This document shows positions 16,525 through 26,853 of a DNA stretch of 64,000 bases, one piece after another (position 1 is the first letter of the stretch; every line of letters starts with the position of its first letter). The notes beneath the pieces are model-generated. The model worked only from the letters and a program-made list of their open reading frames with translations, made no database searches and had not been told where the DNA came from. Origin of the DNA: Patescibacteria group bacterium (GTDB taxonomy: Bacteria > Patescibacteriota > Patescibacteriia > JAHIZJ01); assembly GCA_041661625.1 (NCBI GenBank), contig JBAZUB010000002.1:186001-250000 (forward strand), given 5' to 3'. The position numbers and the translations under genes are program-made.

Positions 16525-16794
16525 TTACGCCGCTGCCGACATTTCCGGTTTGGTCTCGGCTTGCAGGCGGGCGATAATCTTATCAAGCGAGTCTCCGCTG
16601 CCGTCGATCACCAATCGGGTGAATTCAGGATCAGACCGGACTAGTCTTTGGAAGACCTTTGAATAACGAAGAGCCCAGTCTTCTTCAGACATTTCCGGTC
16701 CAATCATACGAGCCATGGCGCGACCCTGCATTAGCATGTAGTTAACCCGTTTATCTGGGGTAAATCCTAAGTTGTCTAGTTCGAAGTGTTCCAT
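16525..16794 (-). CDS. Small hypothetical protein, 89 residues
   Basis: Soluble, helical, Met-rich (NYMLMQGRAMARMIGPEMS), with EEDWALRYSKVFQRLVR and an Ala-rich end. ATG 16794 is preferred over GTG 16815. It is divergent from the ROK-like gene and convergent with the methyltransferase. Coding potential rests on a clean helix pattern and lack of an alternative frame. No family recognised. Confidence 0.55.
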   Translation of the reverse strand: MEHFELDNLGFTPDKRVNYMLMQGRAMARMIGPEMSEEDWALRYSKVFQRLVRSDPEFTRLVIDGSGDSLDKIIARLQAETKPEMSAAA

Positions 16795-16891
16795 AGAATA
16801 AGTATGACTAATCACGATAATTTTGTCTAATGGCTACCTGTTCGCGTAATGCCATGATATACTTAGCGCATAGAATATCAAATCGAATACC

Positions 16892-17710
16892 ATGAAACAA
16901 GCATATTGCGCTTTCGATATTGGCGGTACTAATACTCGCATGGCTATTTCCCGTGATGGCCTTACGATTGATAAAATATTGACCGCGCCAACCCAAAGAA
17001 ACTACCAACGGGGGATGCGGGTTGTGAATCGGCTGTACAAAGCATTATTCGGTAATGATCGAGCCAAACTCGCGGCCGGTGGAATAGCCGGCACTTTCAA
17101 TAAAGACAAAACCAAGACCCTGGATTGCCCGCAGTTACCTGGCTGGGTGGGGAAGCCAATGAGACTTGATCTGACAAAATTATTTCACTGTCCAGTGATT
17201 CTGGAAAACGATGTGGCGCTGGGTGGTTTGGGCGAAGCGGTAGTCGGCGCGGGTAAGCGGGCGAACATCGTGGGGTATTATTCGGTCGGTACGGAAGTGG
17301 GCGGTAGCCGGATTGTGGAAGGTCGGGTTGATCGGGTGGCATTTGGCTTCGAACCCGGAAAGCAATTATTCAATCGCCATGGTCGGTGGCAAACACTGGA
17401 AGAAATTATCGGCGGCCGGGGTATTCAACGATACTATCGATCGAAACCGGAAGATATCGACGATCAAAAAGTCTGGCGTGAACTGCGCGAGTACCTAGCG
17501 CTGGGTTTGCGCAATGCCATCGCGCTCTGGTCGCCCGATGTTATGATACTCGGCGGCAGCGTAATGAAAAAACTTTGGCCAGTAACTATAAACAAACGAT
17601 TTTCATCGGGGTTAATCTGGCCAATGATCAAGCGGGGACGGCTGGGTGACCATGCGACTTTGATTGGCGCCCTGGTTCATCTGAAAAAATATGGTCATTT
17701 GGTAGGGTAG
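16892..17710 (+). CDS. ROK-family protein (glucokinase-like), zinc motif not seen
   Basis: Sugar-kinase/repressor fold. The phosphate-1 motif is in CAFDIGGTNTRMAISRDG, and the adenosine motif region is DVMILGGSVMKKLWP. The mid-protein ENDVALGGLGEAVVGAG carries the conserved Asn-Asp that binds sugar. ROK kinases normally carry a His plus CxCGxxGC zinc site after the catalytic loop; here that stretch reads FEPGKQLFNRHGRWQTLEEI with no cysteines. It may still be an active sugar kinase of a divergent subgroup. 272 residues, no DNA-binding domain, so not a repressor. A terminator follows. Confidence 0.8.
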   Translation: MKQAYCAFDIGGTNTRMAISRDGLTIDKILTAPTQRNYQRGMRVVNRLYKALFGNDRAKLAAGGIAGTFNKDKTKTLDCPQLPGWVGKPMRLDLTKLFHCPVILENDVALGGLGEAVVGAGKRANIVGYYSVGTEVGGSRIVEGRVDRVAFGFEPGKQLFNRHGRWQTLEEIIGGRGIQRYYRSKPEDIDDQKVWRELREYLALGLRNAIALWSPDVMILGGSVMKKLWPVTINKRFSSGLIWPMIKRGRLGDHATLIGALVHLKKYGHLVG

Positions 17711-17736
17711 TTCGTAACACAACACATAACATTGTT

Positions 17737-17768
17737 GTGCCCAGGCTGAATCTGGGTGGCACTTTTTG
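17737..17768 (+). terminator. Intrinsic terminator after the ROK gene
   Basis: GTGCC-CAG ... CTG-(GGT)-GGCAC stem with an internal bulge, then TTTTTG. A second inverted repeat, CACAAC...GTTGTG, overlaps it at about 17718-17739. Confidence 0.65.
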
Positions 17769-17783
17769 TATTACAACAAATAA

Positions 17784-17812
17784 TTGACATTGTACAAAAT
17801 ACGTGCTATACT
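17784..17812 (+). promoter_or_regulatory. Strong promoter of the giant surface protein
   Basis: TTGACA (17784-17789), 17-base spacer, TATACT (17807-17812). Same hexamers and spacing as the promoter at 58156. It shows that the open frame beginning at 17784 starts too early. Confidence 0.85.
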
Positions 17813-17888
17813 GTATATAGAAATCTGGATAATTATACACAAAAATCGCTACAAAAAGCGAGGTTGTGTATTCTGCTGGAATTGGTTT

Positions 17889-20800
17889 GTGTTACGGGCG
17901 AAAATTAAAACGAAATCAGCCTTGAAGGGGCGAAAAACGCGAGAAAAACTAAAAAGAAAAACGACCATCGACCGGAAAAAACAATGGCAGGTCGGATTTC
18001 GACATCTGTCCAAACGCAGACGGTCCGATCGGAAGGATAACAAGACTTCAAATACGCGACGACGGACCACATTATTGGTCGTGCCGTCGTTTTGGTATCA
18101 ATTAACATTCCGGGTGCGGCAGTTCAATCGCTGGCAGCTCGCTAGTATCGCAACGCTCGTGCTTCTTTTTGGTGGCGCGGTAGTTTATTATTATACAAAC
18201 TGGGTCAGCGCGACTTCGGAACAAGCGGTGCTTACTACGCGGGCTGATTGGGAGGCTGGCGAATATCAGCCCGGCACCATAGACATAACCACGACCGCAG
18301 GTTCAATGACGGTAAAGAGCGGCGGGGTCGGTAATTGGGATGTATCCACGCCGCAGTTTCCAGAAGACATTCGGGGTCGATTTGATCTTGGTCAGGAACC
18401 AGCTGATATCGGAACTGACATCGTAAGCGATGGTACCTATTTGTACATGATCATCGGTGGACACCAGCCGGAGTTTTTTCGCTACAATCCTGATTTGGCA
18501 ACTTGGAAGCAGCTGGCCAATGCGCCGACCGAATTTTATCATGGTTCGGCCCTGACTTATCGCAACGGTGTTATCTATGCGATTAACGGCAGTGATGGCA
18601 CCCTGACAACTGACGCCACAGCCCATTTTTTTGCGTATGATATTGCCACGGACACCTGGTCAAGCTTGGAAGATGCGCCTCAGCCTTGGTTGTACAACGC
18701 TGACCTGGTTGCGGCTGGCAACAATAAAATCTACGCGGTTCAGGGCGGGAACGACGTTAATGTCTTCGTATATAATATTACTACCGCTCATTGGTCGGTC
18801 GGTACTTCCGTGCCAGATCCCATTTCGGGCGCGGTATATTATCACCCATTGGTCTATTCTGATGTCGTATACAGTGATACATGCAATCTTGGGTGTGTCT
18901 ACGCGTTCCAAGGAAACTCCACTGCTTTTTTCCGCTTTGACATCGAGACCGGGACTTGGTTCACGGGTTTTGCCAACGCGCCGGGTACGATCAGTTCCGG
19001 TTCGGCTATGGCTCTGGACGAGGCCAACGATGTCATTTACGCTTTCCGGGGCAACAATGTCGACTTCATGAGCTATTCGCCCGGGTCCACCTGGGTGACC
19101 ACCCCGCCTGATCCGGGACGCGCGATAGCCAATGGCGGGTCAATGGCATATTTGAATGGTTTTATCTATGCCACATTCGGCGGCGTACCGGAGATCGGTC
19201 GTTATGATTTGTCCGCGCCCGCCCACTGGGATGTGATTCTCAATCCGTTGGCCGCAGGCACGAACGCCGACGGTCTCATAGCGTACGTTTCCGACGCGGT
19301 GGACAGTCCTGATTGCAACGACGGCCAGACCGGCACGCGTACCGGCTGTTTATATGTTGTCCAGCCGGCCAGCAGCGGGTTCCGCCGTTTCCGGATCGGA
19401 GATAACGCTTGGGATTCATTGATCGCCCTGAATGACGCGACCAACACTAACGGCGGAAGTACGGGCGCGGGCGCTTCGATCTGCTATGACACGAATAATA
19501 ATATTTTCATTTCCCGCGGAGCGGGCGGCAATTATATCCATACATACAATATCGGCACCAACACTTGGGGCACGAGTATTGCCACCGGAGTAGCAGCCAG
19601 CTACGGTTCGTCCATTGCCTGCACGGCCGACAACACTTTTTACTGGCTGCGCGGCAACAACACGGATGATTTTTACCAGTATGTCGGCGCGGCCTTCACC
19701 CAGAACGACGATTTTCCAAACACCGGCGAAACTCATACCGAAGGTATTTATTACGGCGGCGCCCTGACTGCGGGGAATAATAATTATGTCTACGCTCTGG
19801 CCGGGTATGACCGCGGGAATTTTTTCATGTTCGATCCAGCCCAAGCGTCGGGCTCGCGTTGGATTAAAAAAACCGACCTGCCTACAGCCAGTTATTATAC
19901 CGGCGTGATGGATTATGACGATAACGCTCTGACTGCGGACTTTATCTACGCCATTCCAGGCAAGTATGAAAAAGATTTTTGGCGTTACAGCGTAGCTAAT
20001 GACTCGTGGACCAGAATCGCTGATCTGCCAAAGCGCTACGGGTATTCCCAGTCGATCGCGCACGATGACGTGAATAACATCGCGTATATCGGCGCGGCTG
20101 GCGCTCCCGGCACCAGCTCGGTCGGAATTCACAAGTTCAACACCACCGAAAACGAGTATATACCCGCGGCTACTTGGATTTCTGCCCCGATAGACTTAGA
20201 CTACGTCGGCTCGTTTACCTCACTGACCGCAACCACGACCTTGAACGGCAATACTATCACGTTTTCAACGCGCACATCAGCTGACGCGGTGGTCTGGTCG
20301 GCTTGGGATGAGGTCGAGGGCGATGACGCGATCGACTCTAGCCCGGCTCGTTATATCCAGGTGAAAGCAGTTTTAAATTCAGCAGCTGGGGACGATGCAC
20401 CGGTGCTGTCGGATTTGACTATAACTTATGAGAAGGATTCAACAGCGCCAGATAATCCAACAGTTGATGCTTATGCTGATTCTAGCGAAGCGGTTGGACT
20501 GACGGACAATGCCGGTACTTATTATTACGTTAATCCGCATTTTAAATTTACCAGCGTGACTGAGCTCCAGTCGGCGTTGAGTGGATATTACGTGGCCTGG
20601 ACAACTACGCCAGGCCTGGATCCGACGGGCAGCGAAGCGTATTTTCAGACGGGCAGTACCTATACAGTCAACACTCCCCTACAGACCGCTGCGCCTGGGC
20701 CGACATATTATTTGCGGGTCGCAACCAAAGACGCGGCAGGTAATGTGTCCGTGCCAGTTACGCTTTATACCTATACATATACCGGTATCGCGCAGGCTAT

Positions 20801-23800
20801 TAGTACGGGTTCGATCTGGACCAGCCAGGGAGATTGGTCGACGGGTACGACTCTTTCAAATACCACCGCAACAACAGATGGCACTATGCGCTTAACTGCT
20901 GTTACCAACGGTACTTGGACCACTGAGGCGGCTCTACCTTGGACCGTGAATAATGGCGCCAGCATAATCTTCGACGGAACCGACACGTTCTACATCTTGC
21001 GCGGAACCGCTACCCAGACATTTGCTTCGTATTCCAAGACCTCTAAGACCTATACGAGCTTAGCGAACTACGGCTCCAACGTTACCACTGGGTCAAGCTC
21101 CATATATATCCCGGCCAATGGTACGTCGTGCACAGACGTGACGGGCTGTTTATTTGCTACGCGTGGTACTGGTACGACCACATTCCAGCGGTACAATGTT
21201 GGCGGTAACGCGGGCGAAGGCATAGCCGCCAATACTTGGACGACTTTGGATACCACGGACATCAATCTTGGGTCAGGCAGCGCCATGGCTTGGAATGGAG
21301 ACGATACCATCTATTTACTAGCAGGAAGCACCGCACCAGGAATCAATGTGTACAAGTATAAAATATACGGGACTGGGGCGAATAATTGGACCCAGCTATC
21401 CAGCGTCGACCAAACCATCGGGCTGGGTGGGACGCTAGTTTATTATCCCACTGGCGCCGGATGCGAGGATTCAGGCGGCTGCTTGTTCGCCACGCGTGGT
21501 AACAATGACACGGATTTTTATAAGTACGGTATCACGGCGAATTCTTGGGATTACGTCGCCAATGTGCCGATCTGGATCGGGGATGGTGCTTCAGCTCGGC
21601 GGGTCGAGGGATATGTGTATCTGAGTCGCGGAATAGTATCAAATGATTTCCTTCGTTACGATGTGGTCAACAATTCATGGGAATGGATGGCTGACACGCC
21701 GACTGCGATTTATTACGGGAGTGAGCAGGGTATGGGGTATGTGCCTGCCGAGCGCACCTTGTATTTGTTCCGCGGTTATACCGAACAGGCGGTATATAAG
21801 TACGACATAGATGAAAATACTTGGGCGGATACTCCAGGCATCCCGTACCAGTACGCGACCACCGGTTATAATAACGCGATCCTGGTGACCGACCCGGCTA
21901 CCGGCTTGATTTACACGTCTAGGGGTAATGGATATTCGGAGTGGTGGTCGTTCGATCCGCGGACCAACGTCTGGGTTCAGCTGACCGACATCCCGCACAA
22001 TCTCGGCGCTGGGGCGGATGGCGAGTACGTGAATCATTCTAATAACGCTCTGGATGGAATTTACGTATTAGCCGGGACAGAGGGACAGGCTGACCAGCTG
22101 GGATATTTTTATCGCTACAGCATTGTGTCTAACACTTGGACCAGGCTCGATAATTTAAGCCATACGGACGGAACTCAGTATGAGCCGGTCCAGGGGGCTG
22201 ACTTGGTGTTTGACGGGACTGACAACATCTACGCGACTTACGGGAACGGTTCGGCCAAGTTTTTTTCCTACGACATTACCGACGATATAGCAGGCGACGG
22301 CTGGACCGACATCAGCGTGGCGCCGATTTCCGATCCAGTGCCGGCCGCGGTCGGAACAGGCTCTTGCGCCGTGAAATTGACTCATGAAAACGGGACAGAG
22401 AGTCCGGCTGACGACGTGGATTACATCTACGTGGTCCGTGGTTCCGGCACGACCAATCAGCAGGTCTATCGTTACCGGCTGACGGCCGGAGACGGGCAGT
22501 ATGCCTGGACCAGCGATGTGGAAAATACGCCCAACCCGGCGCCGATCGCGGGCAGCGCTTGCGTTGTCGACAGTCTGAACAACCTGCTTGTCCCGGTTGG
22601 CACGACCAATACCAATATGTACGTGCTGGATCCAGACGGAGACGCGAATGGCGTATGGACGACGCAGACTGTACTACAAACGTATTCGGCTGGTGATATG
22701 GCCGCTTGGGACGATCCCGCCACACCGCTGGTGAACGAGAATGTTATTTTTGGCGCACGGGGTGGGACGACCTCCGCACTTGATCGGTATGTCGTGGCTA
22801 CGGTTGATGGCAGTGGCAACCCCGTTACCGGATTCGAGCGGCGTGGCACCTGGACATCTGGCATCATTGATTTCAACAGTGGCGGTAACAGCCAGGGCGT
22901 GTATGGATACAGCGGGCTGGAGCTGGTCATGACCGAAGCGGCGGATACGTCATATACAATCGAGACGCGAACCTGCTCCAATGACGCCTGTGCTGACGAC
23001 GCGAATAATGTCAACTGGGGGTCGTGGACCGACGTTACAAACAACAGGACGATTTCCGGAGTCGATTATTCGACCGTGGCTTCGACCGTGGCTCGGTATG
23101 GCCAAGTCAAGGTATCTTTAAAGTCGGACCAGGTTTTGACACCGTTAGTTGATTCAGTGACCTGGAAGTATTATTTGGACGCGATCGCCCCGGACAATCC
23201 GTCCGCGCCGGTCAGTGCGTTCACGGATGATGACAAAGTTACATCGATCACTGATGACGACTGGGCTAATGATCTGACTCCGTATTTCGAATGGACCACT
23301 AGCGACAACGCGGGCGGTATTGGTCTGAATGGTTTCTATGTATACTTTGGTACCGATGTAACAAAAGATCCCGTGAATAATGCCAGTGACGCAACGAATC
23401 TGGCATATGTAAATAATACTAACTTTTACAGTGCGGTCGGTGGTACAACCGGATCCTGGTTCGCGGAAACGCAGAGTCGCGCCGCCCTGACTAGCGGTAC
23501 TTATTACTTGCGCTTAAAGACTGTGGATCGCAGCAACAATATCACCGATTCGGCCGTGACCGCGTTTACATTCAAAGTTGATAACGGCCTGCCATCCAAA
23601 CCGACCGGACTATCGGTCAACCCATCGAGCTATTCGTCTACCAATAGTTACGCGTTTGCTTGGTCGGCCAGCTCGGACACGGGTGGGTCGGGAGTTTTGG
23701 AGTACTGCTACAAAGTCGGTGAAGCCGGTACGGAAAATTGCACTTCATCGTTGTCCGTTTCCGGTGTCCAGGCGGCCGATACCCGCGGGAACACTTTCTA

Positions 23801-26765
23801 TCTCAGATCGCACGACAATGCCAACAACTATTCATCTGATTATGCGACGATCGTTTTCTATTATGCGGGCGATGCACCGACCGCTCCACAGAACCTAACT
23901 GCCGATCCATCAACGACCGAAATGGCTCCTCAGCAGGACACAAACAGTTTCTCGTTTGAGTGGAATTTACCTGCCACTTGTTTGGGACAGACGCCGTGCG
24001 ACGCGGCTGATATCCAGCGCTATTGCTATACGATAAACGAGGTGCCCAGTCCGACCAATTGCGGCACGAACTATGGTGGCAGCGCGACTCCTTCTGCTGA
24101 TGGCGGTTGGACGACCAGCTCTCAAACCAGCACCAGAATATTGCCCTCATTTTCCGCTGCTAAAATTCAGGGGATGAACACAATATATGTCGTAGCTCTT
24201 GATGTCATCAATAATATTGATTATGACAATACGATCAGCCTGCCATATTACTTTAGTTCCAACGCTCCGGGCATACCCGCTGGTTTGCAGGCTATCGACT
24301 CATCGGACAGGGCCGCGAATCGCTACTCAATCACGCTGACCTGGGATGAGCCGGAAGACGTCGGCTCCGGTGTCGCAGGCTACAATGTATACCGCTGTGA
24401 ACAAAGCGGCACGAATTGCGATAGCCCGTCGGCTATCGACAATCCACCGGCAAATTATGTCAATATTGCTACGGTCAACACGCTGGGATATCTCGACACC
24501 GGGCTGGACAAAACCATAACTTACCAATACTTAGTTCGCGCGACTGGCAGCGGCGACACAATATCTGGCAATTCGGCGGTCGTGGCAATGAAACCGGAAG
24601 GTAAATTCAAAAGCGCGCCGCTGATGAGCGGACAGCCATCGGCACAGGCTCGCATACGATCCGCCACCATCCAATGGTTGACGCTGGATGACACGGGACA
24701 GGATGGCGAACTGATTGCGCATCCGGCATCGTCGTTCGTTGAGTACGGAACTACTTCGGGTTATGGCGGAGAAACGGGTACCTCCGAACTGGTAAACGAA
24801 CACGAGGTAGCATTGACTGGACTAACCGCCGATACAACCTACCACTACAAGGTAAAATGGACTGACGTTGATGGCAACGAGGGCGAATCCTCCGATTACA
24901 CTTTTGAGACCTTAGGCGCTCCCTCGGCACCGATTAATTTAACCGCGACGCCCACCACCAATACCAGCAACTCGTTCAAATTTAGCTGGTCTCCGCCGAC
25001 CGATGAGGGGGTGACAGTTTCGGGATATTTCTTCGTGGTTAACACGATACCGACGGCTGATAACGTGCAATTCACCACCAGTACTTCGTTCGGTCCTTAC
25101 GCGGCAGCTACGCAACAAGGTAAAAATACGTTCTACGTCGTGGCAGTTGATGACAGCGGAAACGTAGACTATTCCAGCTATGCTTCGGTCGATTTTGAAG
25201 CCTACACCACGCCGCCCGGCCTGCCGCGCAATACCACTATAATTGACTCCTCTGATCGTGATGCGAAACGATTTAGTATCACATTGACCTGGGATGCGCC
25301 AATCTCTGCGTCGGGTGAGGTCCAGTCTTCAGATGCGGCTACCAGCGATATAACTTACACAATCTATCGTTCGGACGATGACGGAGCTACCTATACCATG
25401 ATATCGGAAACACGATCAACGGGTTATCTTGATACAGGGTTGAATAACGAGAAAAAATATACCTACAAGATAGTCACAAAAGATTCAGCTGGGGCCAGTT
25501 CGGTGTCAACTACGCCGGTATCAAAGAAACCAGAGGGGCGCTTTACGCAACCACCGGCTTTCACCGTCGCGCCGTCGGTAACGCCGGACTCATTCTCGGC
25601 CAGTGTCAAATGGGAGACCGAACGCGTGGCTTCATCATTCGTCGAATTTGGACTGACGAAGGAAGGGGTCAGCAAGGAACAAGGTACGGCCGATTTAGTC
25701 ATCAAGCACGAAGTAAAAGTAACCGGCCTGAAGGCTTCGACCAAGTATTACTACCAGGTGAAGAGCATCGATGTGGACGAAAACATAGCTTTGTCAGAAA
25801 TCGGAGAATTCATCACCCTGGAGGCGCCCAAAGTGTCCGATGTCAAGATTTCTGATATCCGGTTGAGTGACACAATGATTACGTGGAGTACCAACAAGGA
25901 AGCAACGGCGGTGATTAGTTATGGCACAACGGCCAATTATGGCCTCTCATACACGGACCTATCCGGTTCGTACGCATTGGCGCACACGGTCAAATTAGAA
26001 AACTTGAAAGATGGGACTATGTATCATCTGCGGATCGGTGGCCAGGATCGCAATGGTAATCCAATTGCGTCCGACGATTATACCTTTACCACGCTGACTT
26101 TCCCGAAGATCACCGAAGTATCCGCCAAGAATAAATCAGCCGGACAAACCGAGGTGACGTGGAAGACCAACGTGCCCACCACGTCCAGTGTCGAATATTA
26201 TGGCGACGTGATTCCGCCTAAAACCCAGGGCAATACGGCTCTAGTTACCGAACACTCGATCTTGCTGTATGGCCTGGAAGACGCTACCCGCTATAAATAC
26301 AAAGTACGCGGCGCCGACCAGTTTGGCTACGAGGCGATTTCGCCTGAAAGCGAATTCACCACACTCGAAGATACCACCCCGCCCGAAGTATTTGGGGTAA
26401 AATCGGAATCAAATACAATCGGCTCCGGCGAATCATCGAAAATACAGATTATTATCAGCTGGAAGACCAACGAGCCAACCACCTCACAGGTTGATTATGG
26501 CGTGGGCCTATCAGGCAGCGACTTCACCGATCAAACCGAGGAAGCCGCCGAGCTGGTTATGGAACATCTGGTTGTTATTGCTGAGCTCTCACCCGCCAAG
26601 ACTTATCATTTTCGAGTGGTGTCAAAGGACAAGGCCGGCAACCAGACAAAATCCGGTTCATATTCAGTGCTGACGTCTCGAAAGCGTGAATCATTCCTCC
26701 AACTGATTATTGGTAATTTGGAAGAAACATTCTCCTGGGTGGGGAATATCGGGAAACTGTTTTAG
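17889..26765 (+). CDS. Giant membrane-anchored surface protein with propeller-like and fibronectin-type repeats
   Basis: About 2958 residues. Start is uncertain: the promoter lies at 17784, and the first plausible start after it is GTG 17889; no ATG lies near. The head is strongly basic (about 80 residues), then one helix LASIATLVLLFGGAVVYYY, then an entirely extracellular region. First come two long blocks of kelch-like blades (about 50 residues each, with recurring xFFRYDxxTxTWxxLA and GxIYAxxG patterns). An Ig-like spacer separates them. The last third is Ig and fibronectin type III domains, several with phosphatase-type SSVEYG and AxTTYHYKV patterns. Probably adhesion or cell-cell contact; inferred from architecture. 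Confidence 0.85.
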   Translation: MLRAKIKTKSALKGRKTREKLKRKTTIDRKKQWQVGFRHLSKRRRSDRKDNKTSNTRRRTTLLVVPSFWYQLTFRVRQFNRWQLASIATLVLLFGGAVVYYYTNWVSATSEQAVLTTRADWEAGEYQPGTIDITTTAGSMTVKSGGVGNWDVSTPQFPEDIRGRFDLGQEPADIGTDIVSDGTYLYMIIGGHQPEFFRYNPDLATWKQLANAPTEFYHGSALTYRNGVIYAINGSDGTLTTDATAHFFAYDIATDTWSSLEDAPQPWLYNADLVAAGNNKIYAVQGGNDVNVFVYNITTAHWSVGTSVPDPISGAVYYHPLVYSDVVYSDTCNLGCVYAFQGNSTAFFRFDIETGTWFTGFANAPGTISSGSAMALDEANDVIYAFRGNNVDFMSYSPGSTWVTTPPDPGRAIANGGSMAYLNGFIYATFGGVPEIGRYDLSAPAHWDVILNPLAAGTNADGLIAYVSDAVDSPDCNDGQTGTRTGCLYVVQPASSGFRRFRIGDNAWDSLIALNDATNTNGGSTGAGASICYDTNNNIFISRGAGGNYIHTYNIGTNTWGTSIATGVAASYGSSIACTADNTFYWLRGNNTDDFYQYVGAAFTQNDDFPNTGETHTEGIYYGGALTAGNNNYVYALAGYDRGNFFMFDPAQASGSRWIKKTDLPTASYYTGVMDYDDNALTADFIYAIPGKYEKDFWRYSVANDSWTRIADLPKRYGYSQSIAHDDVNNIAYIGAAGAPGTSSVGIHKFNTTENEYIPAATWISAPIDLDYVGSFTSLTATTTLNGNTITFSTRTSADAVVWSAWDEVEGDDAIDSSPARYIQVKAVLNSAAGDDAPVLSDLTITYEKDSTAPDNPTVDAYADSSEAVGLTDNAGTYYYVNPHFKFTSVTELQSALSGYYVAWTTTPGLDPTGSEAYFQTGSTYTVNTPLQTAAPGPTYYLRVATKDAAGNVSVPVTLYTYTYTGIAQAISTGSIWTSQGDWSTGTTLSNTTATTDGTMRLTAVTNGTWTTEAALPWTVNNGASIIFDGTDTFYILRGTATQTFASYSKTSKTYTSLANYGSNVTTGSSSIYIPANGTSCTDVTGCLFATRGTGTTTFQRYNVGGNAGEGIAANTWTTLDTTDINLGSGSAMAWNGDDTIYLLAGSTAPGINVYKYKIYGTGANNWTQLSSVDQTIGLGGTLVYYPTGAGCEDSGGCLFATRGNNDTDFYKYGITANSWDYVANVPIWIGDGASARRVEGYVYLSRGIVSNDFLRYDVVNNSWEWMADTPTAIYYGSEQGMGYVPAERTLYLFRGYTEQAVYKYDIDENTWADTPGIPYQYATTGYNNAILVTDPATGLIYTSRGNGYSEWWSFDPRTNVWVQLTDIPHNLGAGADGEYVNHSNNALDGIYVLAGTEGQADQLGYFYRYSIVSNTWTRLDNLSHTDGTQYEPVQGADLVFDGTDNIYATYGNGSAKFFSYDITDDIAGDGWTDISVAPISDPVPAAVGTGSCAVKLTHENGTESPADDVDYIYVVRGSGTTNQQVYRYRLTAGDGQYAWTSDVENTPNPAPIAGSACVVDSLNNLLVPVGTTNTNMYVLDPDGDANGVWTTQTVLQTYSAGDMAAWDDPATPLVNENVIFGARGGTTSALDRYVVATVDGSGNPVTGFERRGTWTSGIIDFNSGGNSQGVYGYSGLELVMTEAADTSYTIETRTCSNDACADDANNVNWGSWTDVTNNRTISGVDYSTVASTVARYGQVKVSLKSDQVLTPLVDSVTWKYYLDAIAPDNPSAPVSAFTDDDKVTSITDDDWANDLTPYFEWTTSDNAGGIGLNGFYVYFGTDVTKDPVNNASDATNLAYVNNTNFYSAVGGTTGSWFAETQSRAALTSGTYYLRLKTVDRSNNITDSAVTAFTFKVDNGLPSKPTGLSVNPSSYSSTNSYAFAWSASSDTGGSGVLEYCYKVGEAGTENCTSSLSVSGVQAADTRGNTFYLRSHDNANNYSSDYATIVFYYAGDAPTAPQNLTADPSTTEMAPQQDTNSFSFEWNLPATCLGQTPCDAADIQRYCYTINEVPSPTNCGTNYGGSATPSADGGWTTSSQTSTRILPSFSAAKIQGMNTIYVVALDVINNIDYDNTISLPYYFSSNAPGIPAGLQAIDSSDRAANRYSITLTWDEPEDVGSGVAGYNVYRCEQSGTNCDSPSAIDNPPANYVNIATVNTLGYLDTGLDKTITYQYLVRATGSGDTISGNSAVVAMKPEGKFKSAPLMSGQPSAQARIRSATIQWLTLDDTGQDGELIAHPASSFVEYGTTSGYGGETGTSELVNEHEVALTGLTADTTYHYKVKWTDVDGNEGESSDYTFETLGAPSAPINLTATPTTNTSNSFKFSWSPPTDEGVTVSGYFFVVNTIPTADNVQFTTSTSFGPYAAATQQGKNTFYVVAVDDSGNVDYSSYASVDFEAYTTPPGLPRNTTIIDSSDRDAKRFSITLTWDAPISASGEVQSSDAATSDITYTIYRSDDDGATYTMISETRSTGYLDTGLNNEKKYTYKIVTKDSAGASSVSTTPVSKKPEGRFTQPPAFTVAPSVTPDSFSASVKWETERVASSFVEFGLTKEGVSKEQGTADLVIKHEVKVTGLKASTKYYYQVKSIDVDENIALSEIGEFITLEAPKVSDVKISDIRLSDTMITWSTNKEATAVISYGTTANYGLSYTDLSGSYALAHTVKLENLKDGTMYHLRIGGQDRNGNPIASDDYTFTTLTFPKITEVSAKNKSAGQTEVTWKTNVPTTSSVEYYGDVIPPKTQGNTALVTEHSILLYGLEDATRYKYKVRGADQFGYEAISPESEFTTLEDTTPPEVFGVKSESNTIGSGESSKIQIIISWKTNEPTTSQVDYGVGLSGSDFTDQTEEAAELVMEHLVVIAELSPAKTYHFRVVSKDKAGNQTKSGSYSVLTSRKRESFLQLIIGNLEETFSWVGNIGKLF

Positions 26766-26811
26766 GACAGTCCTAATATAGTCACGCCGATTATGTGTTT
26801 TTGGCGGGATG

Positions 26812-26820
26812 TGTTATAAT
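26812..26820 (+). promoter_or_regulatory. Extended -10 promoter of the ABC pair
   Basis: TGTTATAAT with no good -35 box. Transcription would start near 26827, giving a leader of about 23 bases. The same TGnTATAAT pattern precedes the genes at 51673 and 59655. Confidence 0.7.
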
Positions 26821-26824
26821 ATGC

Positions 26825-26853
26825 GCATCACTTTCTTAAAATCTGAGTGATGC
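26825..26853 (+). promoter_or_regulatory. Hairpin spanning the transcript start and the start codon
   Basis: GCATCACT (26825-26832) pairs with AGTGATGC (26846-26853), which contains the first two bases of sequence before, and the whole of, the ATG at 26850. The hairpin could hide the start codon or be an operator. Confidence 0.5.

Noticed and set aside
17784..17888. N-terminal extension of the giant protein from TTG 17784
   Set aside because: The TTG is the -35 box of its own promoter, so this stretch is not translated.
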